DNA of 64,000 nucleotides, from the NCBI GenBank assembly GCA_002104905.1, contig MCFE01000065.1, forward strand, positions 1-64,000, written 5' to 3'. Within the stretch, counting starts at the first letter, position 1, and each line of letters starts with the position of its first letter. Below the pieces are notes generated by a model, which saw nothing but the letters and a program-made list of their open reading frames with translations, searched no databases and was not told the DNA's origin. Positions 36,767 to 47,903 of this stretch are shown here, piece after piece. A program made the position numbers and the translations under genes. Source of the DNA: Basidiobolus meristosporus CBS 931.73 (taxonomy: Eukaryota > Basidiobolomycota > Basidiobolomycetes > Basidiobolales > Basidiobolaceae).

Positions 36767-38343
36767 GTTTTCATGGGTGACAATAGAACACTTGATGCAG
36801 TGGGAGAAGGAACTATCCAAGTATACCTTAGAAGTAGTGAAGGAAGTCATACACTGACCTTTAAAGAAGTACTCTATGTGCCAGAAATAGCTAAGAGCCC
36901 ACTCTCTGTAAGTAACACCACCGCACAAGGACTCAGTCTCAGCTTTGCAAATTTGTGATGCAGGATCATTGATCAAATGGTGCCCATTATGCTTTGGGTG
37001 TTGGAGATCAAAATCTATACAAGTTGACTTATATTCCATCATATCTGGAAGCCAATATAAATAACTTAAATGAAGGCACACCAATGTTTTGGCACAGGAG
37101 ATTTGGACATATCAATTTTGATTATTTGGCAAAATGATCAAAGATCAGCTAATATCTGGAGTAAAAACTGATCCCCCAACTAGTTTGGAGCACTGTGAAA
37201 CCTGCATATATGAAAAACATGCCAGACAACTGTTCAAGAGCCCTGGGCTGATCAAATATAAGAGAATATGAGATCTAACTCACTCAGATCTGAACTATTT
37301 GATCACTTACATTGATGATTATACAATATACATGTGGGTTTACTTCATGGAGAGCAAGGGAAAAGCTCTGTCTAAGTTCAGGGAGTTCAAAGCCATGGTG
37401 GAGAGAGAAACTGGTGAGAAAATCAAGAAAATACACTCCAACAATGGTGGAAAATATACCTCAAAACTCCTCATCCACTTCTGCAAAATTCATAGGATTA
37501 AGCAAGCAACTACTATAGAATACTCCCCACAGCAAAATGTAGTAACCAAATGTGCTAACAGATCAATAGTTGATATGGCAAGATATATGATCCATGATCA
37601 AAATTTATCCTATGATTTTTGGGCAGAATCAATTGCCACTACTGAATACCCTAAGGAGTTATAACAGAATAATCTGCAACTCTGCTCCATTGGAAGCATG
37701 ATTTGAGTACAGCTCAAGTACGGAACATCTAAGAATATCTGGGTGTGCAGCATATGCCAAGAAACTGCCCAGAAATTGGTCAAAATTTGAGCCAAAAGTG
37801 TAAAATACATATATTTGGGCAACTGCAATGAGAGTAAGGCATACAGACTCTACAATACTGAAGCAAGAAGCTGATGAAGTCCAGGGATATATTGCTTGAT
37901 GAAACTTCAAGATTCTCACAAAAAATGACATCATATGATGACAAAAATTTGATCTCAAGTCCACCAATAGTCAGGTTGAATCAGAGCAAAACAATGATAT
38001 TTTGTACTCCCAAGGACTCCATAACTGTGGTTCAGCCAGAATGAGTGCCCAGGAATATCCCAGAAGTGATCATTCCAGTATTGAATGCCAGGAGATCCAA
38101 CTAGACAAGAAATAGCCCAAATTGCTATATCAATGAGGGTACAAACTTAGCCTATGCCTAGTGAGTCCATTTGGATGAGCCCCCAACTGTAAAGAGGTCT
38201 TAAATAGCCCTCAGACAAAGTTTTGGAGATCTGCAATGACTGAGGAATAGCAGGCCTTGATGGAAGATCAAACTTGGGACTTAGTCAAATTACCAATCAA
38301 CTAAAAATCAATTGGATACAGAAGGGTCTTTAATACAAAATAC

Positions 38344-38848
38344 ATGGCTGATGGTTCAATTGAAGTATACAAAGTAAGACTTGTGGCCAAAGGATACTCT
38401 CAAACAAAAGGACTTGACTATACTGAGACCTATGCACTGGTAGCCAAGTTTAACTCCATCAGATTGATACTGGCTATTGCAGCCAAATACAAGTTTTTTA
38501 TACATAAAATGGATGTGAAAACTGCATTTTTGAATAGAGAACTTGATAAGAACATGTATATGGACCAGCCTGATGAGTTTGTTGACCAGGATAACCCCTG
38601 TTTGGTGCGCAAGCTTAAAAAATATCTATATGGTCTCAAACAATCACCAAGAGCCTGGAATTGGAAGATAGATTCTTATTTTGAGTCCTTGAGTTTCAAA
38701 ATGAGTAATGCCAACTACAGTATATACTCTAAGCCAGAGAGAGCAAGTCCAGTTCTATTAGCTCTATATATGGATGATCTTATTATAGCCACCAATAACC
38801 TAGCAACATTGGAAGAGACTAAATCCGGCCTATCTAAAGAGCTCAATG
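38344..38848 (+). pseudogene. Copia reverse-transcriptase N-terminal half
   Basis: The open stretch starts MADGSIEVYKVRLVAKGYSQ and includes the finger and palm regions with MDVKTAFLNRELDKNMYMDQ and LYGLKQSPRAW. It then reaches LYMDDLIIATNN, the catalytic motif in the copia form. It is colinear with the minus-strand copy at 7026-7484 until KELN (38848), where sequence from reversed repeat A takes over and adds unrelated codons. Confidence 0.85.
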
Positions 38849-39523
38849 GGTCTAACCTGCCAGTGCATCAAGTTGCCTTATATGGCAAAAAACTTGATGG
38901 TGTCTTGATGTCCTCACTGCAAATCTCTGATGACATTATCATGGCAGTATTGGAGGCTACAACAAGTTCAGTCCAATGCTACTGTCACAATTTACCAAAT
39001 GGTATCTCCTTTTTCTACCTCCCCTAGTGCAATTCAAATATTCTACTGCAGAGTTACCCCTCTTTATTTGCTTACACACCACTACCTTAGGTATTCCACA
39101 GATAGCTTGAATCAAAAAATACTATGGCCTCCTGCTTGCTAACCTCTACAAATGCACACACCTTCCGCAATTAACATACTTCTATCACCTCAACTTAACG
39201 GCTTTTTAGTTTGATACTGGCAAAGTTGCCATATACCTTGTACTGCTGATAACATACACATCCTGCAAACATATGCTGGGTTACCACCATTTCTGCAATG
39301 AGTACCCCCTAAATATCCGGAAAGAACTTCCTGGTATCTAGCCCATATGTTCCTCCTCCTTGCCGGCTTCTTGTCCCCCTTATAGTTGTGCTCTGCCTCT
39401 TGTTTGTGTGAATTCTGTGATGAATGGTGTAGAAGTTGGCTTGTGACCAAGTGAAACCTGGCATAATTTGGTAGAGCTTTCCTAATAGAAATTAGTTGCT
39501 TGTTGCACCCAACCAAGCTATGC
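38849..39523 (-). repeat. Repeat A tail, reverse orientation
   Basis: The sequence is the reverse complement of the A tail: 'atatggcaaaaaacttgatgg' near 38880, 'accaaatggtatctc' near 38995 and 'taatagaaattagttgcttg' near 39483. Its left end cuts the copia RT. The Harbinger-like element begins at 39527 after ATT. Confidence 0.65.
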
Positions 39524-39689
39524 ATTAGACTTGTTCCGTTGGATAGTGCCACATAGCGCCAGCCTGTTTATGATGCCGGATCAATCTGGCACTATAAATT
39601 CTACCATGATGCCAGTGGTATGATACAGTTACTGGTAATTTTACTTAATCTTACTTATGTTGCTCAGAATAGTGCTTTCCTTGCTTTAT

Positions 39690-40575
39690 TTATTCTTCAT
39701 AATGCTCCAGACACATTTCTCTCAGTGGATGTCTTCTTGTATGAACATACTGAGCATTAATAAGTATCTTAACTATTTTACCTATTCTGCTGTTTTCTCC
39801 TATATATGACTTTCCTCTGTATTTACCTGCCAATATGCTGAATCTCTTCAGATATCCAAATATGTGCTCTACCCTCACTCTGAAAATGATTAAATATCTC
39901 ATTGTAGAGCTTCTGCTTCCTGCTAAGCACACCATTCCTTGGCTTCCTATAAGCTGTAATACATCCTAATCTCTGACAATCCTCTCCTATATAGGCTAAG
40001 TCTGCCATACATTTCTCCCCTCTACTGAATTCAGGATGATTCTCTACCCAGAGTGCTTTGTCATGCCTACTTCCAGCAAATGGCACACTAAACCAGATGA
40101 TGTTACCCTCAATGTCAGACAATGCTTGAAACTTCACACAGTGTGCCTTGTACTTGCCAGAATGAAAGTGCCTCTGCCTTCTAGAAGGTCTGTTAATCCT
40201 CACTGGGAAGGTATCCAAAATACTCCTGATATGGAACCTGTTGTTGAACACCCTGGGATATGGAAGTCTATTGGATCTTCTGAACCTAGTATTCCAAGCT
40301 TGCTCTAAGTCATTCATACCCTCTGCAAGGTGGTTCTCCATTGCTGTCAGCTGGGAATGAAAGCTTCTAGGACTTTTGTTGCCATGAATGGTGGGATGAA
40401 ACCTTGTAAGGCAATAGTTCTTGTAATAGCAGAGAAGCTTAACAAGGGATCTCCTTGAGTAGATTGGGGTTGATGGTCCACAGTACTTGGTATAGATCTC
40501 CTCTAGTGTGTCAAAAAGAAATCCAGTGGTAGTGATGGGATTGATGAGAAAAGACCATTCATGTGAGTAAGTCAT
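39690..40575 (-). pseudogene. Harbinger-like DDE transposase, broken by one frameshift
   Basis: This gene encodes a DDE endonuclease of the DDE_4/Harbinger type, which cuts and pastes the element. The first frame (40575-39823) has SILDTFPVRINRPSRRQRHF with the first aspartate, then AGSRHDKALW with the second, then MADLAYIGEDCQRL and KQKLYNEIFN. The third acidic residue is in the neighbouring frame (39935-39690), where RVRVEHIFGYLKRF supplies the glutamate. A single frameshift near 39880 therefore separates the triad. The N-terminus (EWSFLINPITT) may extend above 40575 or begin there. Apart from the frameshift the copy looks nearly complete at about 290 residues. Confidence 0.82.
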
Positions 40576-40934
40576 ATTAAAATTGATGTATGATTGTATG
40601 AAGGCGGTTTAAATTGATTCGGCGCAATCTGCATTATTTATCTGATTATTAATACATCATGGTTAAATCTCCATCAATTACCATGTATCCCATCATTATG
40701 TCGCAAAAATCATCCGCAAACAATGCCTTGGTACTTTTATTGATGCTTTAATCATAGGTCTATACTCAAATAGGGAATCTGCAATTGATGTGATCTGATC
40801 CGTGTCAACGCAATCCAAGATGCATCATGCATAATATATCAAAGATTTAACAATCACATTAGTTTTCATATATATTTCATATAAGACCAGGTTGATGCCA
40901 ATATACTGCTGTATAAGTATCCAAATCCTTTGCT
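40576..40934. promoter_or_regulatory. Divergent promoter region of the Harbinger-like element
   Basis: This is an AT-rich gap of about 360 bp between the minus-strand transposase and the plus-strand second gene, which are head to head. It must hold the start sites of both genes. No specific binding motif was identified. The assignment is inferred from gene layout. Confidence 0.4.
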
Positions 40935-42182
40935 ATGGTCCCCATACCAAGCCTCAACTCATCTTTAGTACAACCCAGACAAAACCCATCCCCCAGCTTA
41001 CAGGCGTGGTCTGGACCAGAGAAGTCAATGTTGGATCCGTTTGAGTTCTTGCCAAATGATTTTAGTATGGCCCAAGTGTCTATGATGAGCCTTCATACAG
41101 ATATTTGGGCACTACTGATTAATCTAGCAGAACTAGATACCTCAGAGAGTCAACAAAGATGGAAGAATTTGAGTAGAAAGCTGTGGCATGAGTTCTACAT
41201 CAAGATGCCAGCCAATGTATGTAAAAAGATATATAACAAGACAAGTATTGAAATCAAGAATGAGCTGAGAGTGAGGGGATTTGACGAAGAAGCCGCGCGG
41301 GAGTGATTTTGCGCGCAATTTGCACAGTACAGGCCGGACGCGTCCGTTTGTGCCTCAACTTTGGGAACCAAAGAGATTTTGAATGAGTTTTTGCCTCAAA
41401 TGACTAATGTACTACGTGATATATGAGTAGAGCTAAGTGGCTTCTGAGAGCAATATACACAGGACTCATCCAGGCAACAGCTCCAAAGTATCAGACAGAG
41501 GGTAAGTGAATACCTTGAGGAATCAGATGGTGAGCTTCAGGAGGAAGAATACAGACCGCAAGCAACATCATCCAGATCGCGCCAGCACGCCTCGCTGGAT
41601 TCCCTACCTTCTCTTACAACCACAGCGCGCCGGCGCACGTCAGTCCAGAGTACGCCAACACCCTTTACCGGAACGCCCCGCCTCAAGTCAACGCGCGTCG
41701 GGTCAACGCGCGCGCTTCAGAGCAAAACTACGAGAACTTGCCAAACTGCTCATTTAGACACAAGTCCATTGGAGTGGACCAAGTCACGTCAACTTGCAGC
41801 ATCACATCAAACTCAGCCAAGGGCCATCTCAACGCGTCAAGGCGCGCCTGCGCGTGCCGTTTTGCCTGACCATCAGCAAGTTACTTCTGGTGAACTGACT
41901 GATGATGACCAACATGAAGTGCCTCAGCCACCGGAGCCCTTGGCAAGTAAAAAAACGCGTCAGCGCGTGGCACTGCAGGCCGGTTCAGTTGGTTCAGTTG
42001 GAGCAATTCAGCGCGGCCAAGCTGCAGCATTGCACTCATCAACTAGGAGGCAAAATACTGACTACAAATACACAAGTAGCCAAGATGATAGTCAGCCAGG
42101 AAGTAGTATAGGTGTGCAAAGTGAGTCACTACCAAATGCTTCAGTAGTAGTCCCTGTGAGAAAAAAACCCAGGAGAAGATGA
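40935..42182 (+). pseudogene. Second protein of the Harbinger-like element, interrupted
   Basis: The plus-strand frame starts near 40935 and runs through a conserved segment with WKNLSRKLWHEFY and then KNELRVRGFDEEAA (41150-41300). It hits TGA stops near 41304, 41422 and 41444 and continues to a basic C-terminus ending RKKPRRR at 42182. The partner copy at 43169-43975 lacks the last two of these stops. Harbinger elements usually carry a Myb/SANT-like second protein. I see no clear SANT motif here, so the role (DNA binding or nuclear import, from the basic tail) is only inferred. Five copies in the window preserve pieces of the same protein. Confidence 0.65.
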
Positions 42183-42925
42183 TGCAATTGCTTTGAATCA
42201 CTCACATTTGTAATGATCCCAACAACCCTTTTTTTTTGCGATCAGAATCGAGCTGTTGCAAATCAGTGATCATCAAATTTTTGATATAAGTAATATCAAG
42301 GTCGTCTCACATTTGAGACAGAACCCCTATAAATAAACACCCTGCATATATATACGTCATCTGTAATACCAGTGCAGCTATTGGATCTGTTTTGCACCTA
42401 CACAATTGCTCGCGTGCTGGCTATGACACCTTGTCCAATTGCTAGGATCAGGGATTTACTTGCTCAATGAGCAAAGTGGGATATTTGATGGCGAATCAGG
42501 TAGCTTTTTTAGTAGTCAATGAGCCAATTGGGGGCTGCCAGCTTCAGGATACTTTTGGACCAATTAACCACTGAGATACCGTCCAATTGGAGTGAGGGTA
42601 ACCAAAATGGTAAGTATTAGTGTAGTTTATAGTGTGATACACATTTATTTCTATTTGCATTAAAGAAACATATCCAAATACCGGATTTTACCTGCCATAA
42701 TAGCAGTATCCAATCGCGCACGTGATGCAAACATTACAAGTTGGCGCGATCATCTGTTCCAACCTCATCGTGTCAGATTGTGCCATAGTGTGCAAGATCG
42801 TCCCGCATAGTGCGAAATTGTCCAAGAACAATCCTTCCTTCTGGTAGCTATAATATTGCGCCCAATTGTTCTTTGCATCCACGGATTGCGCCGCACACCC
42901 TGGCACGGTACAATGGAACAAGTCT

Positions 42926-44716
42926 ATTAATCTAGTGGAACTAGATACCTCAGAGAGTTGCCAAAGACGGAAGAATTTGAGTAGAAAGCTGTGGCACAAG
43001 TTCTACATCTAGATGCCAGCCAATGTATGCAAAAAGATATATAACAAAACAAATATTGAAATCAAGAATGAGCTGAGAGTGAGGGGATTTGACAAAGAAG
43101 CCACGTGGGAACAATTTTGCGCGTAATTTGCACAGTACGGGCCGGACCCATCCATTTGTGCCTCAACTTTGGGAACCAAAGAGATTTTGAATGAGTTTTT
43201 GCCTCAAATGACTAATGTACTACGTGATATATTAGTAGAGCTAAGTGGCTTCCAAGAGCAATATACACAGGACTCATCCAGGCAACAGCTCCAAAGTATC
43301 AGACAGCGGGTAAGTGAATACCTTGGCGATTCCAATTGTGAGCTTCAGGAGGAAGAATACAGACCGCAAGCAACATTGTCCGGATCGCACCAGCACGCCT
43401 TGCTGGATTCCCTACCATCTCTTGCAACCACAGCGCGCCAGCACACGTCAGTCCAGACCACAGCAACACCCTTTACCAGAACGCCCTGCGTCAAGTCAAC
43501 ACGCGCGCTTCAGAGTAAAACTACAAGAACTTGCCAAACTGCTCATTTAGACACAAGTCCATTGGAGCGGACCAAGTTGCGTCAACATGCGGCATCACAT
43601 CAAACTCAGCCAAGGGCCATCTCAACGCGTCAAAGCACACCTGCGCGTGCCGTTTTGCCTGACCATCAGCAAGTTACTTCTGGTGAACTGACTGATGATG
43701 ACCAACATGAAGTGCCTCAACCACCGGAGCCCTTGGCAAGTAAAAGAACGCGTCAGCGCGTGGCACTACAGGCCGGTTCAGTTGGTTCAGTTGGAGCAAT
43801 TCAGCACGGCCAAGCTGCAGCATTGCACTCATCAACTAGGAGGCAAAATACTGACTATAGATATATAAGTAGCCAAGATGATAGTCAGCCAGGAAGTAGT
43901 ATAGGTATGCAAAGTGAGTCACTACCAAATGCTTCAGTAGTAATCCCTGTGAGAAAAAAACCCAGGAGAAGATGATGCGATTGCTTTGAATTGCTCACAT
44001 TTGTAATGATCCCAACAACCCTTTTTTTTGCGATCCAAATCAAGCCATCGCAAATCAGTGATCATCAAATTTTTGATATAAGTAATATCAAGGTCATCTC
44101 ACATTTGAGACAGAACCCCTATAAATAAACACCCTGCATATATATACGTCATCTGTAATACCAGTGCAGCTATTGGATCTGTTTTGCACCTACCTGATTG
44201 CCTGCGTGCTAGCTATAACACCTTGTCCAATCACTAGGATCAAGGATTTACTTGCTCAATGGGCAAGATGTGATATTTGATGGCAAATCAGGTAGCTTTT
44301 TCAGTAGTTAATGAGCCAATTGGGGGCTGCTAGCTTCAGGAACTTCTGGACCAATTAACTACTGAGATACAGTCCAATTGGAACAATGGTAACCAAAATG
44401 GTAAGTATCAGTGTTATTTATAGTGTGATACACATTTATTTCCATTTACATTAAAGAAACATATCCAAATACCAGATTTTACCTGCCATTATAGCGGTAT
44501 CCAATTGCACATGTGATGCAAACATTACAAGTTGGCACAATCATCTGTGCCAACCTCATTGTGTCAGATTGTGCCATAGTGTGCAAGATTGTCCTGCATG
44601 GTGTGAAATTGTCCAAGAACAATCCTGCCTTCTGGTAGCTATAATATCACACCCAATTGTTCTTTACAACCGCAGATTGCGCCACGCGCCCTGGCCCAGT
44701 ACAATGGAACAAGTCT
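42926..44716 (+). mobile_element. Tandem partial duplicate: right half of the Harbinger-like element
   Basis: The sequence from ATTAATCTAG at 42926 repeats 41118-42925 over about 1790 bp at high identity and ends in the same terminus, GGAACAAGTCT (44716), followed by ATT. It lacks the transposase and the left terminus. The unit therefore begins exactly at the end of the preceding element, giving two right termini in tandem. The right flank is minus-strand copia gag/protease sequence. Confidence 0.88.
43169..43975 (+). CDS. Second protein of the Harbinger-like element, longest open copy (5' truncated)
   Basis: A 268-residue open frame starting MGTKEILNEFLPQMTNVLRD. This start is probably internal to the ancestral protein, because the conserved WKNLSRKLW-type segment lies upstream (from 42970) beyond a TAA near 43123. 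An amphipathic N-terminal part (1-60) with SRQQLQSIRQRVSEYL could form helices. A long Ser/Thr/Gln-rich, Arg-containing middle follows, and the last residues are RKKPRRR, a likely nuclear localisation signal. I do not recognise a domain. It is abundant in CpG compared with older copies. It is a transposon accessory protein, probably nuclear, and expression is unproven. Confidence 0.55.
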   Translation: MGTKEILNEFLPQMTNVLRDILVELSGFQEQYTQDSSRQQLQSIRQRVSEYLGDSNCELQEEEYRPQATLSGSHQHALLDSLPSLATTARQHTSVQTTATPFTRTPCVKSTRALQSKTTRTCQTAHLDTSPLERTKLRQHAASHQTQPRAISTRQSTPARAVLPDHQQVTSGELTDDDQHEVPQPPEPLASKRTRQRVALQAGSVGSVGAIQHGQAAALHSSTRRQNTDYRYISSQDDSQPGSSIGMQSESLPNASVVIPVRKKPRRR

Positions 44717-45460
44717 ATTGGGTAAAAATTTCTATTTGCTTTGTAAAGTGTTGAGATGCTCCATAGTCAATAAACCACATCTGAGAATTCTTGTTTGTGG
44801 TCATATTTAGTACAGATATGAGTAGTGTATCTTTTGTTGTTGCAGCATTTCCATATTTGGGCTTTTATCTGCTGGCTATCTCTCTTTCTGAAGCACTGGC
44901 TGGATGTGTGTTCTTTCCTTTTGCAGTAGTTACAAAACAGGTTGCTTTTGCCTTGAAAAGGTCTTGGGTATCTTCTTTGTTGGTTATCATTGCTTATTAA
45001 AATATGCTTTTATTCCTTCTTACTGGCACTCAATTTTCTTAGTTTTTGATCCAGGAGCCTTCCATATTCATAATGTAAGGTCAAGTCTCAGTTCTGAACT
45101 CTAGGGCTTATACAAGGCCTTGAAACCTGTTTGGTAGGTGTCTTCTAAAGCATTCCAGGCATTCTTGGCTGTTTCTGCTCTTGAGCATTGAATTAGCAAT
45201 TTGTCCTTGACATTGAGGCAAGTGCAGCTAAAGGCAGCTTGTTCTTTTTTCTGTTACTTTGCAAATCCACTCCCATATTTCTAGGTAGGCATTCTTATCT
45301 CACAACAATATCCCAAAGGCCTCTTTCTGGTAGCAGCATCTTCAACTTCCCCTTCCACACCTGGTGTTAGATCCATCAAACCTTTCAGCCAAGGGAAAAA
45401 TCCCAGTAATAACACTAGCGGACACTGCAGAGAGTGAGAGCTTGGGGCTCATAACCTGCT
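44717..45460 (-). pseudogene. Copia Gag/protease-proximal fragment, minus strand
   Basis: Reverse-complement text matches 35280-36190 of the plus-strand copia: the protease edge ('gggtaaaaatttc' at 44719), the basic zinc-knuckle part ('gcttattaaaatatgc' near 44993) and Gag. It ends at the primer-site block GGCTCATAACC near 45453. The stretch is broken by stops. Confidence 0.75.
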
Positions 45461-45462
45461 CT

Positions 45463-45799
45463 AAGAGTCTAGGAGATGTTGGAAGTGATTGGGAGTTCAA
45501 GTAGATTATGTGGTTTTATTTGCTGATTTATTGAATGTAAAAGTAGTAGTTATACTGCTATATTGTCTTGGCTTGATAAGCATTTAGAATAGGCTTAGGA
45601 AGGTTCCAAGAACATTTTTGCAAAGTTTTGGGATGTTTGAACTACTTTAAGAATTTTCATGTACTGGGTACCTGACATTGTGGTGATATTCCAAGTAAAC
45701 TCCAACAAGGATTTTGGTCAGTATTCTCTAGTATTTGGAGATAGTGCTCTTAGCAACTAAGTTAGGTGAATATTTAGGTGGAATTACAGATTTTTGCAA
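45463..45799 (-). repeat. Copia LTR, reverse orientation (5' LTR of the minus-strand fragment)
   Basis: The sequence follows the reverse complement of 34926-35273, from 'gctctaagagtctaggagatgttgg' to 'taggtggaattacagattttt'. The adjoining primer-site block on its left shows that it is the 5' LTR of the fragment at 44717-45460. Confidence 0.75.
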
Positions 45800-46575
45800 T
45801 AGAAACTGTTGGGAAATCAGGCAAAAATTGAGCAAAAAAGTGAGAAATGCATATTTTTGGGCTACTGCAATGAGAGTAAGGCATAAAGACTCTACAATAC
45901 TGAAGCAAAGAAGCTGATGAAGTCCAGGGATATATTGCTTGATGAAACTTCAAAATTCTCACAAAAATGACATCAGATGACAACAAAAATCTGATCTCAT
46001 GTTCACCAATTGTCAGGATTAATACATGGTGAAACAGTGATAATTTTTTCACTTATGAGGACTCTACAACTATTGTTCAGCCTGAATCAGTACCTAGGAA
46101 TATCCCAGAAGTGATCATGCTAGTATCACAAACCAGGAGGTCCAACCAGACCAGATATAGCAATTCACTATATCAACAAGGGTACATACTTAACCTATGC
46201 CTATTCAGTTAATGGTGAGGAGCCCCAGACTGTAAAAGGGGCCCCAAGTAGCCCTCAGTCAAAGTTATAGAGATCTGCAATGTCTGAGGAGTATCAGGGC
46301 CCTGATGGAAAATCAAACTTGGGACTTGATCAGACTATCAATCAGCCAGAAATCAATTGGATGCAGATGGGTCCTCAAGACAAAGTATTTGGCTGATGGT
46401 ATGTTTAAAGATACAAAGCAACACTGGTGGCCAAAACATACCCTTAAACAAAAGTACTTGACTATGTTGAGACCTTTGCACCAGTAGCCAACACAATCAA
46501 GTTTTTAACTCTATTTGGCAGTAAACTCAACCAAAAGCTGTCACAATCCTGTCATAAGATTGTGTAGAGGTACCA
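45800..46575 (+). pseudogene. Copia integrase-to-RT linker fragment, plus strand, with repeat A scrap
   Basis: Bases to about 46495 match 37760-38460 of the copia body: the block 'gagagtaaggcata.agactctacaatactgaagcaa', and the linker ending in the ASQKSIGCRWVLKTKY-like RT start near 46350. The last about 75 bp ('ctatttggcagtaaactc') is a repeat A tail. Frames are broken. Confidence 0.7.
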
Positions 46576-47230
46576 AGTTATTTTTCAAAGGGATAATGTA
46601 GTGCGCCTTGTATTTGCCTAAATGAAAGTGCCTTTGCCCTCTAAACAGTCTGTTAATACTCACTGTGAAGGTACTGAAAGTACTCCTGGTATGACACTAG
46701 TTGTTGAACATTATAGGATTCAGAAATCTATTGGAGCAGCTGGACCTTTTTTACAAGCTTGCACCAAGTCATGCATACCCTGTGCAAGGTGACTCTGCAT
46801 TGCTGTCAGCTGGGAATGGAAGCTTCTAGGACTTTTGTTGCTATGAATGGTGAGATGAAACCTTGTAGGGCACAAATTTTGTACTATCAGGGAAGCTTAA
46901 CAAGGTTTCTCCTTGAGTAGATTGGGCTAGATGGTCCATAGTACTTGATACAGATCTCTTCTAAAGTGTAACAAAAAATCCAGGGGTAGTGATGAGATGC
47001 ATGTGAAAAGGCTGCTCAGATAAGTAAGCCCTATTAAGATAGGTAAGGGGCTAAGTAAGAATGAGTTGAGTCAATTTGGCATATACAGCCTGATTTATCT
47101 GAATCTTCATACATTATTAGCAAATCTCCATCAATTGCCATGTATCTCATCAGTATATTGCAAAATATATCCTTAAACAATGACTTGGTGACTCTGGTAT
47201 GGCTGAAGTGTTCATGAAGAGCCTTCTATT
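46576..47230 (-). pseudogene. Harbinger-like transposase fragment
   Basis: The sequence is colinear with 40130-40760: 'gtgcgccttgtatttgcc.aaatgaaagtgcct' at 46602 and 'ttgctgtcagctgggaatg' at 46800. The minus strand would encode the N-terminal and middle part of the transposase, but frameshifts prevent any long frame. The catalytic C-terminal half is absent. Confidence 0.7.
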
Positions 47231-47321
47231 GTGCATCAACATTTAAAACTTGGCCAATTTCACTCCATTAGAAAATCTAGTACCCTCACTGATTATCCCT
47301 AACCCAAACATAACTAATCCC

Positions 47322-47903
47322 TGTTATGGTTTATCTTATCACTTCTCAGAGTCTATTTTTAGCTGTCACACCTGATCAATTTTCATGTGGTCATTACATA
47401 CTCAACTGATCTGCTAAGCCTTTCCAAGTGATTAGTCATCTGAGATTTATCCAACCACTTAGCAGTTGCCAAGACATCAGCTGATTAATGATGCAATTTT
47501 TCATTTATCTTATGCACCTATCAACACCCCAACAGATTTCAATTAGTCCAGTCTCTTGATGCTTACTAATGCAACTCAATCAGAAAAGTATAAATAGAGT
47601 TTACTGAACCTTTTGGTTTAGTGTATGTCTCAACAAAATTAAGAATTCAATAAATCCATTCTAGTTTCTACCCAAGCTTAGCATATCTAGCACTCTCAAG
47701 AACACCAAGCCTAGCCTGCATAGCAAACCTACTCTGTTGCCTTTATAGCCCATCTCAGCTGTATATAAAACCAATATTAGACCAGAACCTCTCTGCTAAT
47801 ATATCTGGCACTCTTGACAATTCTAAGATTCTGCACTTAGTTGTTACTTAGTTTCAGTTAACTCATTCAAGAGTTTTATTACACTTTTCTCTTGGATACA
47901 ACA
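47322..47903 (+). repeat. Solo LTR of an additional family
   Basis: A 582-bp unit from TGTTATGG to ATACAACA. It contains a TATA-like 'agtataaatagag' (47588) and a polyadenylation-type 'attcaataaatcc' (47647), spaced as in an LTR. It splits a Harbinger-like fragment between 47230 and 47904. No clear target duplication was found, so the ends are provisional. Confidence 0.55.

Larger units (their letters stand above)
35274..38848 (+). mobile_element. Ty1/copia internal region relic, 3' truncated
   Basis: The plus-strand order is Gag (about 35340-36060, with TSVLNSLTDKL-like text at 35760), zinc-knuckle region and protease (IDSGAF at about 36136), integrase (37080-37670, with D in NNGGKYTS and the QQNV block) and RT (38344-38848). 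The protease is split by a solo LTR (36219-36766). The RT stops at 38848, where reversed repeat A begins. Frames are broken but long pieces survive, which makes this the best copia copy in the window. Confidence 0.88.
39527..42925. mobile_element. Harbinger-like DNA transposon with two divergent genes, best-preserved copy
   Basis: The element is 3399 bp. The left end is AGACTTGTTCCGTTGGATAG and the right end, on the opposite strand, is AGACTTGTTCCATTGTACCG, an imperfect inverted repeat. ATT lies outside both ends (39524-39526 and 42926-42928). It encodes a minus-strand DDE transposase with one frameshift and, divergently, a plus-strand second protein interrupted by stops. Its left terminus matches those of the palindromic MITEs, which makes it their likely source of transposase. 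CpG content is high in the right half, unlike the older copies. The left flank is repeat A and the right flank is another copy of its own interior (42926-44716), so the flanks do not belong to one target. Confidence 0.88.

Noticed and set aside
42926-44716. Treating this as an independent complete transposon
   Set aside because: It has no left terminus and no transposase. It is a duplicate of the right half of the preceding element.
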